From Stenotrophomonas tumulicola (GTDB lineage Bacteria; Pseudomonadota; Gammaproteobacteria; Xanthomonadales; Xanthomonadaceae): a DNA stretch of 64,000 nt. A program made the translations under genes and the position numbers. This document shows positions 1 through 9,008 of the stretch, one piece after another. The number at the start of each line of letters is the position of its first letter. The stretch's first letter is position 1. The stretch spans positions 1,212,730 to 1,276,729 of the forward strand of contig NZ_JACGXS010000001.1 of the NCBI RefSeq assembly GCF_014117215.1, in the 5' to 3' direction. Below the pieces are notes generated by a model. That model was not told where the DNA came from and searched no databases. It saw nothing but the letters and a program-made list of their open reading frames with translations.

Positions 1-1094
1 CCGCCGTGGCAAGCTTCATCGCGCCGGTCGTGCCGCCCGTACCATCGGCACCACGGCCGCCGCCGCTGCCCCTGCCATCTGCCGGTACGGCGGAGCCACG
101 CTCCGCTGACGCCGAAAGCGTGACGACCCGCGATCGCCGCCCGGCCGAACCGCCGGCCGCTCCCGCGCTGACCGTCATCGCCCGCGACGACGACGAGATG
201 CGTCGCCTGCGCAACGAAGTGGCCGGCATGCGCCAGGTCATCGAGCGCGAGATGAACCGCTTCACCGATGAGCGCCTGCGTGGCAATCCGGTGCGGGCGG
301 CAGCGCTGGACCTGATGGACGAATACGGCTTCGATGCCGGCATCAGTCGCGACGTGGTGCTGCAGATCCCGCTGGAAACCGAAGTCCATCGTGGTCGTGG
401 CCTGATGCTGGGGCTGATCTCGCGCAAGCTGCCGATCAGCCCGATCGACCCGCTGGAGGCCGGCGGCGTGATCGCACTGGTCGGTCCCACCGGTGCCGGC
501 AAGACCACCACCATCGCAAAGCTGGCCTCGCGCTTCGCCGAAGCGCATGCCCCGCGCGATGTCGCCCTGGTCACCACCGACACCGCCCGCATCGGCGCCC
601 GCGAGCAGTTGTACGGCTTCGGTCGCCAGCTGGGCATCGCCGTGCACGAGGCGGGCAGCGGTACCGACCTGGACCAGCTGCTGGAACGCCTGAAGGACTA
701 CAAGCTGGTGCTGATCGACACCGCCGGCGTCGGTCCACGCGACCGCACCCTCGCCTCCCAGCTGCAGTGGCTGCGTGCCGCGCGCCAGGTCAGCACCCTG
801 CTGGTGCTGCCGGCGAACACCAGCCTGGGCGACATGGACGAAGTGGTGCGCCGCTTCAGTGCCGCCAACCTGCAGGGCGTGGTGCTGAGCAAGCTGGATG
901 AAACCGGCCGCTTCGGCACCGCGCTTTCGGTCGCCGTGGACCATCGCCTGCCGATCACCTGGGTGACCGATGGACAGGATGTTCCCGAAGACCTGCACCG
1001 GGCCAGCGCGGCCAACCTGGTACTTCGCCTTGAAGATCTGCGCCGCGCGGCCGATATGCCCTGCAACCCGGAGTTGAACCATGCCGTCGCGTGA
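1..1094 (+). CDS. flhF: FlhF, flagellar SRP-type GTPase (5' end outside window)
   Basis: FlhF is a signal-recognition-particle family GTPase that places the flagellum at the cell pole. The open frame runs in from the left edge, so the N-terminal basic domain is missing; the visible part opens with a proline-rich linker. Counting from the GTG at 6, the G1 loop GPTGAGKTT lies at residues 160-168, DTAG at about 238-241 and the G4-like SKLDE at 295-299, as expected for the NG domain. The 3' end overlaps flhG by 14 bases, so the two genes are translationally coupled. The GTG at 6 is very unlikely to be the true start, because full-length FlhF proteins of this group are considerably longer. Confidence 0.95.
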   Translation, partial: AVASFIAPVVPPVPSAPRPPPLPLPSAGTAEPRSADAESVTTRDRRPAEPPAAPALTVIARDDDEMRRLRNEVAGMRQVIEREMNRFTDERLRGNPVRAAALDLMDEYGFDAGISRDVVLQIPLETEVHRGRGLMLGLISRKLPISPIDPLEAGGVIALVGPTGAGKTTTIAKLASRFAEAHAPRDVALVTTDTARIGAREQLYGFGRQLGIAVHEAGSGTDLDQLLERLKDYKLVLIDTAGVGPRDRTLASQLQWLRAARQVSTLLVLPANTSLGDMDEVVRRFSAANLQGVVLSKLDETGRFGTALSVAVDHRLPITWVTDGQDVPEDLHRASAANLVLRLEDLRRAADMPCNPELNHAVA

Positions 1095-1968
1095 GTACGC
1101 CAAGCTGACCACCCCCTCCCCGCTGTCGGCCACCCGCAGCCAGCCGCCCGGCGCGGTCCGTACCATCGCCGTCACCGGCGGCAAGGGCGGCGTGGGCAAG
1201 ACCAACGTGTCGGCCAACATGGCCGTTGCGCTGGCAGGCATGGGCAAGCGCACGCTGCTGCTGGACGCCGACCTCGGCCTGGCCAACATCGATGTCATCC
1301 TCGGCCTGCAGCCGAAGTTCACCCTGGCCGACCTGGTCGCCGGACGCTGCACGCTGGAACAAGTGATCATCGAAGGCCCCAACGGCGTGCTGGTGGTGCC
1401 GGCCGCGTCCGGCCGCCGGCACATGGCCGAACTGGCGCCGGCCGAGCATGTCGGCCTGGTCAACGTGTTCTCCGAGCTGGAGCGCGAGCTGGACGTGATG
1501 GTGGTCGATACCGCCGCTGGCATCACCGATGGCGTGCTGACCTTCTGCCAGGCCGCGCAGGACACCGTGGTGGTGGTCTGCGACGAACCGGCGTCGATCA
1601 CCGATGCCTACGCACTGATCAAGGTGCTGTCGCGCGAACGCGGGATCGACCGCATCCAGGTGGTGGCCAACATGGTGCGCGACCAGAACGAAGGCCGCGT
1701 GCTGTATGAAAAGCTCTCGCGCGTGTGCGAGAAGTTCCTCGCCGATGTGTCGCTGAACTATCTCGGCTGCGTGCCGCAGGATGACTGGCTGCGCCTGTCG
1801 GTGCAGCGCCAGCAGCCGGTGGTGAAGGCCTATCCGTCCAGCCCGGCGGCGCTGGCGATCAACGAGATCGCCCGTCGCACCGCGCGCTGGCAGGCCCCTA
1901 CCGAACCCCGCGGCGGCGTGGAGTTCTTCCTCGAGCGCATCCTCCGGCAACGCGGGGTGGTGGTATGA
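1081..1968 (+). CDS. flhG: FlhG/FleN, MinD-type ATPase controlling flagellar number
   Basis: This 295-residue MinD/ParA-family ATPase normally stimulates FlhF and limits the number of polar flagella; in Pseudomonas (FleN) it also restrains the master regulator FleQ. The deviant Walker A GGKGGVGKT is at residues 33-41 and the Walker B region reads LLLDADLGLANID. The ATG lies inside the end of flhF, and the stop overlaps the fliA start by four bases (ATGA). The N-terminus before the P-loop has no clear DQAxxLR element, the short motif used by some FlhG proteins to activate FlhF; Pseudomonas FleN, as I recall it, also lacks an obvious copy. Confidence 0.95.
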   Translation: MPSREYAKLTTPSPLSATRSQPPGAVRTIAVTGGKGGVGKTNVSANMAVALAGMGKRTLLLDADLGLANIDVILGLQPKFTLADLVAGRCTLEQVIIEGPNGVLVVPAASGRRHMAELAPAEHVGLVNVFSELERELDVMVVDTAAGITDGVLTFCQAAQDTVVVVCDEPASITDAYALIKVLSRERGIDRIQVVANMVRDQNEGRVLYEKLSRVCEKFLADVSLNYLGCVPQDDWLRLSVQRQQPVVKAYPSSPAALAINEIARRTARWQAPTEPRGGVEFFLERILRQRGVVV

Positions 1969-2708
1969 AAGGCGCCGCCCAGTACCGCGAAGTGCAGCGC
2001 AGTGCCGCCACCGACTGCGTCAACCAGCATTCGGACCTGGTCCGGCGCATTGCCCATCACCTGGCGGCGCGCCTGCCCGCCAGCGTCGAGGTAGACGACC
2101 TGATCCAGGCCGGCATGATGGGCCTGATCGAAGCCTCGCGCAGCTACGACGCCGAGCAAGGGGCCTCGTTCGAGACCTACGCCTCGATCCGCATCCGTGG
2201 CTCGATGATCGATGAGATCCGTCGCGGCGACTGGGTGCCGCGTTCGGTGCATCGGCGCGCACGCGATGCCGCCGCCACCATCCGCCGCCTGGAACAGGCC
2301 AGCGGCCGCGCCGCCTCGGCCATCGAAGTCGCCGCGGCGATGGACATGCCGCTGCCGGAGTACCTGCGGCTGATGGAAGATGCCGCGCGCGGACAGGTGC
2401 TGAGCCTGGAGTCGCGCATCGAAGACCAGGGCGAACTGGACACCATCGCCCAGGGCGGCCCGAACCCGCAGCAGGTGCTGGAGCGCGGTGAGTTCGGTCG
2501 CGAACTGGGCAAGGCGATCGGCCTGCTGCCCGAACGCGAGCAGCTGGTGCTGTCGCTGTACTACGAGCAGGAACTGAACCTGAAGGAGATCGGCGCGGTG
2601 CTCGGCGTGAGCGAGTCGCGGGTCTGCCAGATCCACGGCCAGGCGGTACTGCGCCTGCGTGGCAGATTGAAGACCTTCGAGGCCGCCGACGCGGGCCTGG
2701 AAGCGTAA
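1965..2708 (+). CDS. fliA: FliA, flagellar sigma-28 factor
   Basis: This 247-residue sigma-70 family factor directs RNA polymerase to late flagellar and chemotaxis promoters. The region 2 segment reads [17 protein letters not shown] followed by [17 protein letters not shown], which is typical of FliA. The region 4 helix-turn-helix is near the end ([19 protein letters not shown]). It starts in a four-base overlap with flhG. No flgM anti-sigma gene is visible in the window. Eight candidate FliA promoters lie downstream in this window (5616, 9299, 12254, 14561, 17034, 18353, 18929 and 21961). Confidence 0.96.
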   Translation: MKGAAQYREVQRSAATDCVNQHSDLVRRIAHHLAARLPASVEVDDLIQAGMMGLIEASRSYDAEQGASFETYASIRIRGSMIDEIRRGDWVPRSVHRRARDAAATIRRLEQASGRAASAIEVAAAMDMPLPEYLRLMEDAARGQVLSLESRIEDQGELDTIAQGGPNPQQVLERGEFGRELGKAIGLLPEREQLVLSLYYEQELNLKEIGAVLGVSESRVCQIHGQAVLRLRGRLKTFEAADAGLEA

Positions 2709-2728
2709 GTACCCAAGAGGAAGAAGCT

Positions 2729-3121
2729 TTGAACAAGAACATGCGCATCCTGATCGTCGACGACTTCTCGACCATGCGTCGCATCGTCAAGAACCTGCTC
2801 GGCGACCTGGGCTTCAGCAACACCGCCGAGGCCGAGGATGGGCACGCCGCACTGGCCATGCTGCAGGGCCAGTCGTTCGATTTCGTGGTCACCGACTGGA
2901 ACATGCCGGTCATGACCGGCATCGAACTGCTGCGTGCGATCCGCGCCGATGCCCGGCTGAAGACGCTGCCGGTGCTGATGGTGACTGCCGAGGCCAAGCG
3001 CGAACAGATCATCGAAGCCGCCCAGGCCGGGGTCAACGGCTACATCATCAAGCCGTTCACCGCGCAGACCCTGCAGGAAAAGCTCGGCAAGATCTTCGAG
3101 CGCCTGGCGGCGAGCGCCTGA
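2729..3121 (+). CDS. cheY: CheY, flagellar chemotaxis response regulator
   Basis: Single receiver domain of 130 residues that, when phosphorylated by CheA, binds the flagellar switch. The acidic pair is D11/D12, the phospho-acceptor is D56 in VVTDWNMP, the conserved Thr is T86 and the Lys is K108 in IIKPF. The start is TTG at 2729, preceded by a good ribosome site (AGAGGAAGAAG); an ATG four codons later would remove the start of the first beta strand. The stop overlaps the cheZ ATG by one base. Confidence 0.95.
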   Translation: MNKNMRILIVDDFSTMRRIVKNLLGDLGFSNTAEAEDGHAALAMLQGQSFDFVVTDWNMPVMTGIELLRAIRADARLKTLPVLMVTAEAKREQIIEAAQAGVNGYIIKPFTAQTLQEKLGKIFERLAASA

Positions 3122-3738
3122 TGGACAACCCCATCACCGACAAGAGCTGGCTGGTCCAGCGCCTGCAGGAAGCGCTGGCCGCGCTGGAAGCCGGCGACGA
3201 AGCGGGCTGGCGCCTGCAGATCGACGCGCTGGCCGCCGCCCGCACCCAACCGATGATGGCCGGCCTGTCGCGGCTGGCGCGCGAACTGGGCCAGGCACTG
3301 GGTGAACTGCCCCACGTCAATGCCGAGGCCGGCGAGCTGGATGATGCCTGCGCGCGGCTGGACCACGTGGTGGCGATGACCGAGCAGGCCACCCACCGCA
3401 CCCTGGACCTGGCCGAGGAATGCCGCGGGCTTGCCGCGCGCCTGGGCGAGGACGAACTGCCGCCGCTGGAACGGCAGCAGGCACTGGAACGCATCCGCCA
3501 CAACCTGACCGAGATTGCGCTGACCCAGAGTTACCAGGACCTGACCGGGCAGATCATCCGCCGCGTGGTCGGCATCGTGCGCCGCGTCCATGAAGGGTTC
3601 GGCGCGCTGGGCCTGCCCCCGGAACTGCAGGGCGGCCGCAACGCATCCACGTTGGCCGGCCCGGCGGTCATTGGCGTGGACCGGCATGCGGTGTCCCAGC
3701 ACGACGCCGACGACCTGCTGTCCGACCTGGGGCTATGA
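3121..3738 (+). CDS. cheZ: CheZ, CheY-P phosphatase
   Basis: This 205-residue protein dephosphorylates CheY-P. The QDLTGQ motif at residues 139-144 carries the catalytic glutamine (Q144, equivalent to E. coli Q147). The C-terminal tail DADDLLSDLGL matches the amphipathic CheY-docking helix at the end of CheZ proteins. It overlaps cheY by one base and cheA by four. The placement between cheY and cheA is the usual polar-flagellate order. Confidence 0.95.
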   Translation: MDNPITDKSWLVQRLQEALAALEAGDEAGWRLQIDALAAARTQPMMAGLSRLARELGQALGELPHVNAEAGELDDACARLDHVVAMTEQATHRTLDLAEECRGLAARLGEDELPPLERQQALERIRHNLTEIALTQSYQDLTGQIIRRVVGIVRRVHEGFGALGLPPELQGGRNASTLAGPAVIGVDRHAVSQHDADDLLSDLGL

Positions 3739-5573
3739 GCATGGGCGCGATCGCCGACGACATCGCCGCTGATTTCATCATCGAAGCGCAGGAGATCCTC
3801 GATCGCCTCGGTGAGCAGCTGGTCAGCCTGGAACAGGCACCACGGGACAGCGACCAGCTCAACGCGGTGTTCCGCGGTTACCACACCCTCAAGGGCGGTG
3901 CCGGCTTCCTCGGCATCACCGCGATGGTCGAACTGTGCCATGCGGCTGAAGAAGCCCTGGGCCTGGCCCGTTCCGGCCAGGCGGCCTTGCAGCCGCATCA
4001 TTTCGATGCCGCGCAGCAGTCGCTGGATTACCTGCAGGCGATGCTGGACGCGGTATCGGCTGGCGAAGAGCCGGGCCATGCGCCTCCGGACCTGGTCGCC
4101 CAGTTCGACGTCGGCAGCGCCCCCACCCACGCTGCCGGCACGATCGCCGGCAACGGCGACCCGGACCTGATCAGCGACGACGAATTCGAAGCACTGCTGG
4201 ACCAGTTGCACGGCGGTGGTGCGCCGACGGCAGTGCCGGCCAAGGCTGACGACGGGCTGATGGGAGAGGACGAATTCGAAGCGTTGCTGGACCAGCTGCA
4301 CGGCGGTGCCGTTCCAGGCAGCAACGGGCTTGCCGACACGGAAACCGCGCCCCGCGGGGACCTTCCCCCCCGGCGCGCCGTTGCCGCGCCGGCGCCCCGG
4401 CCGGCCAAGCCGCTGGCCGAAGCCGAGCAGACCGTGCGCGTGGACACCCGGCGCCTGGATGCCATCGTCAACCTGATCGGCGAACTGGTGCTGTCACGCA
4501 ACCGGCTGAAGACCCTGCGCGTGCGCCTGCGCGATGAAGAACTCGACCGCGCGGTCTCCACCCTGGACATCGCCACTGCGCGCCTGCAGTCCGCCGTGAT
4601 GCGTACGCGCATGCAGCCGGTCGGCAAGGTGTTCTCGCGCTTCCCCAAGGTGGCCCGCGACGTCGCCCGCTCGCTGAGCAAGGAAGTGGAGCTTGAACTG
4701 GTCGGCGCCGAGACCGAGCTGGACCGCAACCTGGTGGAGGCGCTGGCCGACCCGCTGGTGCACCTGGTCCGCAACGCCATCGACCATGGCGTGGAGGCAC
4801 CGGAGCTGCGCGAAGCGCAGGGCAAGCCGCGCAGCGGCCACGTCCGGCTGTCGGCGCAACAGGAAGGCGACTACGTCAGCATCGAAGTGCAGGACGACGG
4901 CGCCGGCATCGATCCCGAGAAGCTTCGTGCCAAGGCTCGCGAAAAGGGCCTGATCGATCCCGAGGCGGCGGCACGGCTGACCAGCGAGGAATGCCTGCAC
5001 CTGGTGTTCCTGCCGGGCTTCTCGACCAAGCAGCAGGTCACCGACATTTCCGGGCGCGGCGTCGGCATGGACGTGGTGCAGTCACGCATCCGCGAACTCA
5101 GCGGCCAGATCCAGATCCAGTCCGAACTGGGTCGCGGCAGCCGTTTCATGATCCGCGTGCCGCTTACCCTGGCCATCCTGCCCACCCTGCTGGTGCAGGC
5201 CGGCGAGGACGTCTATGCATTGCCACTGGCACGCGTGCTGGAAGTGCTGCATGCGCCGGCAACCTCGCTGGGCTGGTTCGATGGCCGGGCCGTGCTCGAC
5301 CGCCGTTCGCACACGCTGGCCCTGGTGGACCTGCGCCAATGGCTGGACGTGGCGCCGGCCCCCTCCCAACTGCTCACCATCGTGGTGCTGCAGGCCGGCG
5401 AAGCGCGATTCGGCCTGGTCGTGGACCAGGTACGCGGCCGCGAGGAAGTGGTGATCAAGCCGCTGCCCAAGGCCCTGCGCGGACTGCGCGGCTATGCCGG
5501 CGCCACCCTGATCGGCGACGGCAGGATGGCGCTGATCCTGGATGTCGACGGCCTGCGTACCCCGCAGGACTGA
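3735..5573 (+). CDS. cheA: CheA, flagellar chemotaxis histidine kinase (cluster 1)
   Basis: This 612-residue kinase couples receptors to CheY. The Hpt domain has the phospho-accepting His at H50 (GYHTLKGG). The dimerisation region begins near EQTVRVDTRRLD (about residue 232). The HATPase N box is HLVRNAIDHGVE, with G boxes DDGAGID and GRGVGMDVV, and a CheW-like P5 domain ends the protein. The linker between Hpt and the dimerisation region lacks an obvious P2 domain and instead carries two copies of a short motif, EFEALLDQLHGG, at residues 150-161 and 180-191, 30 residues apart. As parC and parP lie downstream, these may be ParP-docking motifs (inference). No cheB follows, unlike in Pseudomonas; cheB is at 25822. 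Confidence 0.95.
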   Translation: MSMGAIADDIAADFIIEAQEILDRLGEQLVSLEQAPRDSDQLNAVFRGYHTLKGGAGFLGITAMVELCHAAEEALGLARSGQAALQPHHFDAAQQSLDYLQAMLDAVSAGEEPGHAPPDLVAQFDVGSAPTHAAGTIAGNGDPDLISDDEFEALLDQLHGGGAPTAVPAKADDGLMGEDEFEALLDQLHGGAVPGSNGLADTETAPRGDLPPRRAVAAPAPRPAKPLAEAEQTVRVDTRRLDAIVNLIGELVLSRNRLKTLRVRLRDEELDRAVSTLDIATARLQSAVMRTRMQPVGKVFSRFPKVARDVARSLSKEVELELVGAETELDRNLVEALADPLVHLVRNAIDHGVEAPELREAQGKPRSGHVRLSAQQEGDYVSIEVQDDGAGIDPEKLRAKAREKGLIDPEAAARLTSEECLHLVFLPGFSTKQQVTDISGRGVGMDVVQSRIRELSGQIQIQSELGRGSRFMIRVPLTLAILPTLLVQAGEDVYALPLARVLEVLHAPATSLGWFDGRAVLDRRSHTLALVDLRQWLDVAPAPSQLLTIVVLQAGEARFGLVVDQVRGREEVVIKPLPKALRGLRGYAGATLIGDGRMALILDVDGLRTPQD

Positions 5574-5615
5574 ACCAGAACCCCGATGCCGGTCGGCACG
5601 TTGCCGGCTGGAACC

Positions 5616-5642
5616 TCAAGTCACCCCGCTACAGGCCGCTAA
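5616..5642 (+). promoter_or_regulatory. Predicted FliA (sigma-28) promoter for motC-motD-parC-parP
   Basis: TCAAGTCA (5616-5623), 11 bases, GCCGCTAA (5635-5642). This matches the sigma-28 consensus, roughly TAAAGTTT-N11-GCCGATAA. The -10 element ends only seven bases before the motC ATG, so a transcript from here would have almost no leader. Confidence 0.65.
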
Positions 5643-5649
5643 CGGAACC

Positions 5650-6390
5650 ATGGACAGACTCAGCCTCATAGGACTCTTCCTCGCCCTGGCATCACTGGTC
5701 GGAGGCAGCATCCTCAAGGGCGCTGGCCTGGCCTCGCTGTGGTCGCCTGCTGCCTTCGTGATCGTGATCCTGGGCACGCTCGCGGCGATCCTGCTGCATA
5801 CCGCGCCGGCCGTGTTCAAGCACGCGTTCAAGATCGTGCGCTGGGTGATCCGCCCGCCACAGAGCGACCGCCGGGAGCTGATCGCGCAGATCGTGGAATG
5901 GAGCAACATCGCGCGCCGCCAGGGCCTGCTCGGGCTGGAAGCGCAGGTGGAGTCACAGAACGATCCGTTCCTGCGCAAGGGCCTGCAGTTGCTGGTGGAC
6001 GGCGTGGAGCCGGAAACCATCCGCCACATGCTGGAAATCGAACTGAGCACGCAGGAGCACCAGGACATGGCCGCGTCCAAGGTGTTCGAAGCGATGGGCG
6101 TCTATGCACCGACGCTGGGCATCATCGGCGCGGTGCTGGGGCTGATCGCGGTGATGAAGAACCTGGCCGACCCGAGCAAGCTCGGCCATGGCATCGCTGC
6201 GGCGTTCACCGCCACCATCTACGGCATCGCCTCGGCCAACCTGCTGTTCCTGCCGGTGGCAGCCAAGCTGAAGAGCGTCATCGCCCACAACACCCGTGAC
6301 CGTGAGATGGCCATCGAGGGGTTGATCTCCATCGCGCTGGGCGAGAACCCGCGCAACATCGAAACCAACCTGTCCGGTTTCCTGCACTGA
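5650..6390 (+). CDS. motC: MotC, MotA-family flagellar stator subunit
   Basis: This 246-residue inner-membrane protein of the MotA/TolQ/ExbB family forms the proton channel with MotD. It starts MDRLSLIGLFLALASLVGG, a typical first membrane helix. A second helix spans FVIVILGTLAAILLHT, and two further helices lie in GVYAPTLGIIGAVLGLIAVM and AAAFTATIYGIASANLLFL. The open frame extends 36 codons upstream, but the family start is the ATG at 5650. There is no strong ribosome site before it, and a predicted sigma-28 -10 element ends at 5642, so the message may be leaderless or translated from the cheA transcript. motD follows after one base. Confidence 0.93.
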   Translation: MDRLSLIGLFLALASLVGGSILKGAGLASLWSPAAFVIVILGTLAAILLHTAPAVFKHAFKIVRWVIRPPQSDRRELIAQIVEWSNIARRQGLLGLEAQVESQNDPFLRKGLQLLVDGVEPETIRHMLEIELSTQEHQDMAASKVFEAMGVYAPTLGIIGAVLGLIAVMKNLADPSKLGHGIAAAFTATIYGIASANLLFLPVAAKLKSVIAHNTRDREMAIEGLISIALGENPRNIETNLSGFLH

Positions 6391-6391
6391 C

Positions 6392-7384
6392 ATGGCCCGT
6401 CGCCGGCATCACGAAGAGTCCACCCACCATGAGGCCTGGGCCATCCCCTACGCCGACCTCATGACCCTGCTGCTCGCCTTCTTCGTGGTGATGTACGCCA
6501 TTTCCACTGTCAACGAAGGCAAGTACCGCGTGGTCGCCAGCGCGCTCAGCACTGCCTTCGGTTCGGCGCCCCGCACCATCAACCCGGTCCAGGTCGGCAG
6601 CAACCAGGTAAAGGGCGGTGCCTGGGATGCGCCGTCGGTGATCCATGCCGGCAGCCGGATCGGCCCTTCCGCGCCGGCGCCGGCCAACGACCCGACCCTG
6701 CTGCCGTCGATGGCCTCGCAGATGCGCTCGCCGATCTCCTTCCGCGACCAGGCACAGCTGCGCGAAGCAGAGCGCCAGCTGGATGCCATTGCCGAACGCC
6801 TGACCGCCGCGCTGTCGCCGCTGATCGAGCGCGGCATGATCACCGTGCGCCGCACCGAACTGTGGATCGAGGTGGAGATCAACAGCGACATCCTGTTCCC
6901 CACCGGTTCGTCAGGCCTGGACATCCATGCCCGCGACACCCTGTCCAGGCTGGCCGAAGTGCTGCGCGAGGTGCCCAACAGCGTCCGCGTGGAAGGCCAC
7001 ACCGACAACATCCCCATCGCCACGGCGCAGTTCCCCTCCAACTGGGAACTGTCGGCGGCACGCGCCGCCAGCGTGGTCCACCTGTTCGCCGACCAGGGCC
7101 TGCAACCGGCGCGGCTGGCGATGGTCGGTTACGGCGAGTTCCGTCCACGCGAAGACAACGACAGTGCAGGCGGACGCAACCGCAACCGCCGGGTGATGGT
7201 GATCATCCTGGCCGATACCAGCCGTGCGGTGGACGCGATCAGCGAGCGCCTGAACGCAGCGGCCGACACCGGCTCGCCCGCTGGCCCTGCCTCCCCCGCC
7301 CCTTCCACTGTGCAGGCACCCGCCACGCCTGCGCCGGCAGGCAGCCAGATCGGCGCCGCCATCACCCCAGCCTTGAAGGAGTAG
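6392..7384 (+). CDS. motD: MotD, MotB-family flagellar stator subunit
   Basis: This 330-residue partner of MotC anchors the stator to peptidoglycan. An N-terminal basic stretch is followed by one membrane helix (PYADLMTLLLAFFVVMYAIS), in which the Asp is the proton-carrying residue of MotB proteins. A C-terminal OmpA-like domain carries VEGHTDNIPI and the NWELSAARA helix. The last 60 or so residues form a Pro/Ala-rich tail with no domain I recognise. It follows motC by one base, and parC begins four bases after its stop. Confidence 0.94.
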   Translation: MARRRHHEESTHHEAWAIPYADLMTLLLAFFVVMYAISTVNEGKYRVVASALSTAFGSAPRTINPVQVGSNQVKGGAWDAPSVIHAGSRIGPSAPAPANDPTLLPSMASQMRSPISFRDQAQLREAERQLDAIAERLTAALSPLIERGMITVRRTELWIEVEINSDILFPTGSSGLDIHARDTLSRLAEVLREVPNSVRVEGHTDNIPIATAQFPSNWELSAARAASVVHLFADQGLQPARLAMVGYGEFRPREDNDSAGGRNRNRRVMVIILADTSRAVDAISERLNAAADTGSPAGPASPAPSTVQAPATPAPAGSQIGAAITPALKE

Positions 7385-7388
7385 ACCG

Positions 7389-8171
7389 ATGCGCATCTGG
7401 GCAATCGCCAACCAGAAGGGCGGAGTCGGCAAGACCACCACCACCCTGGCCCTGGGCCGTGGGCTGGTCGCGCGTGGCCATCGCGTGCTGCTGATCGATC
7501 TCGACCCGCACGCATCGCTGACCCGTGCCTTCGGCATTCCGCTGGATCCGCCTCCGGCCGGCGTGCTGGACCTGTTCGCCACCCCACCGGCCGAACTGGC
7601 CGCGCTGTGCCGCCCCACCGCGCTGCCTGGGCTGGACCACGTCTGCGCGCAGGCCGCGCTGGCCACGCTGGAACGACGCAGCGCCAACCAGCCGGGGCTG
7701 GGGCTGTCGCTGCAGAACGCGCTGGCGCGCCATCAGGCACGCCACGATTACATCCTGCTGGACTGCGCCCCCACCCTGGGGCTGTTGATGATCAATGCGC
7801 TGGCGGCGGCCGACCGGCTGGTCATCCCGACCCAGGCCGAGCCGTTGGCTCTGCACGGGCTGGACGGCATGGTCCGCACCGGCGAGATGGTGCAGCGCTC
7901 GCGGCGCCGGCCGCTGCCGCTGTCCATCCTGCCGACGCTGTTCGATCGCCGCACCCGCACCGGCAACGAGAGCCTGCGGCAGATGCAGGAAACGCATGGC
8001 AGCCTGGTCTGGGACGAGGCGATTCCGGTGGATACGCGGATCAGCAACGCGACCACGCTGATGGCGCCGATCGAAGGCGATGACTATCCGGGCCGTGGCC
8101 TGGCCGCCTACCGTCGTGCGCTCAACTGGATCCTTGCAGAGGACGCGCGTGCGCTGGAGCAGGCCGCATGA
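7389..8171 (+). CDS. parC: ParC-like ParA-family ATPase for polar placement of chemosensory arrays
   Basis: This 260-residue ATPase has a Walker A KGGVGKTT at residues 10-17 and LLIDLDPHAS after the second strand. It lies immediately before a CheW-domain gene and after motD. In Pseudomonas and Vibrio this position is held by a ParA homologue (ParC in Vibrio) that places chemotaxis arrays at the pole. It overlaps parP by four bases. A chromosome-partitioning role is unlikely because there is no parB and the setting is chemotaxis-specific. The symbol follows Vibrio usage and is an inference from context. Confidence 0.85.
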   Translation: MRIWAIANQKGGVGKTTTTLALGRGLVARGHRVLLIDLDPHASLTRAFGIPLDPPPAGVLDLFATPPAELAALCRPTALPGLDHVCAQAALATLERRSANQPGLGLSLQNALARHQARHDYILLDCAPTLGLLMINALAAADRLVIPTQAEPLALHGLDGMVRTGEMVQRSRRRPLPLSILPTLFDRRTRTGNESLRQMQETHGSLVWDEAIPVDTRISNATTLMAPIEGDDYPGRGLAAYRRALNWILAEDARALEQAA

Positions 8172-9007
8172 ACAGCGAAGCCGTGCTCGACGATTACCTG
8201 GAGCAGTTGCTGGGCGAGGCGGTGCCGGTTGCAGCGACCGTCGCGGCCTGCGCCCCGGCACCGGCGGAGATCGATGCACCGAAGATCGACCCGCCGGGGC
8301 GCGAGCCGACCTGGGACGACCTGCCCGATGAGGTGATCTACGAGACCGGCGAGGATACCGCCGCCCTGCTCGTCCATGCCGACAGCCCTTCGCTGCAGGC
8401 CGCCTTCGAAGCAGCGGCGGAGCCGGCCACGGTCGACGTGGCAGCAGCGCCGGTGTTGCCGCCGCGCACGTCCTCGCGTACGGCGTCGGTGCCCATCGAC
8501 GAAGCCGTCGGGCCGGCAACCACCTGGCGGGAACTGCAGGAACAGGCACGCAACCCGGCGCACAGTCCGCCACGCCGCGCCGCCGAGCGCAGTACGCGCT
8601 GGCTGCGGCTGCGCTGTGGCAGCCAGGCCTATGCGCTGGAGCTGCTGAAGGTGCAGGAGGTGGTGCTGCCGGTGCCGTTGCTGCCGTTGCGCGGCACCGC
8701 CCCGGCAATGCTGGGCATCATGAACCTGCGCGGCCAGGTGGTGCCGGTGATGGACCTGGGCATCCACCTGGGCGGCGCGCCGGTCGATGAAGATGCGCAG
8801 ACCCGCATCGTGGTGCTGGAAGAGCATGGCGAGATCATGGGCCTGCGCGTATCGGCGGTGGAGGACGTGACCAACCTCGGCGAGTCGCAGATCGAACCGC
8901 CGGATACCGCGCGCATCTGCCGCATCAGCAATGACATCTTCCGCGGCGTGGCCCGCCTGCAGCAGCAACCGATGATCCTGCTCGACGCCACCCGCCTGCT
9001 CGCCTGA
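8168..9007 (+). CDS. parP: ParP-like CheW-domain protein
   Basis: This 279-residue protein has an acidic, low-complexity N-terminal half with no clear domain and a CheW-like domain from about residue 140 (STRWLRLRCGSQAYALELLKV, then MLGIMNLRGQVVPVMDLGI). This layout and the position after a ParA-type gene match ParP, which in Vibrio links ParC to CheA in polar arrays. A simple second CheW coupling protein is the alternative, but the long N-terminal extension argues against it. The stop is followed almost at once by SMAG-type palindromes, so the operon probably ends here. Confidence 0.85.
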   Translation: MNSEAVLDDYLEQLLGEAVPVAATVAACAPAPAEIDAPKIDPPGREPTWDDLPDEVIYETGEDTAALLVHADSPSLQAAFEAAAEPATVDVAAAPVLPPRTSSRTASVPIDEAVGPATTWRELQEQARNPAHSPPRRAAERSTRWLRLRCGSQAYALELLKVQEVVLPVPLLPLRGTAPAMLGIMNLRGQVVPVMDLGIHLGGAPVDEDAQTRIVVLEEHGEIMGLRVSAVEDVTNLGESQIEPPDTARICRISNDIFRGVARLQQQPMILLDATRLLA

Positions 9008-9008
9008 G

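Noticed and set aside
7389..8171. Chromosome or plasmid partitioning ParA
   Set aside because: There is no parB or parS-like site, and the gene is embedded between motD and a CheW-domain gene.
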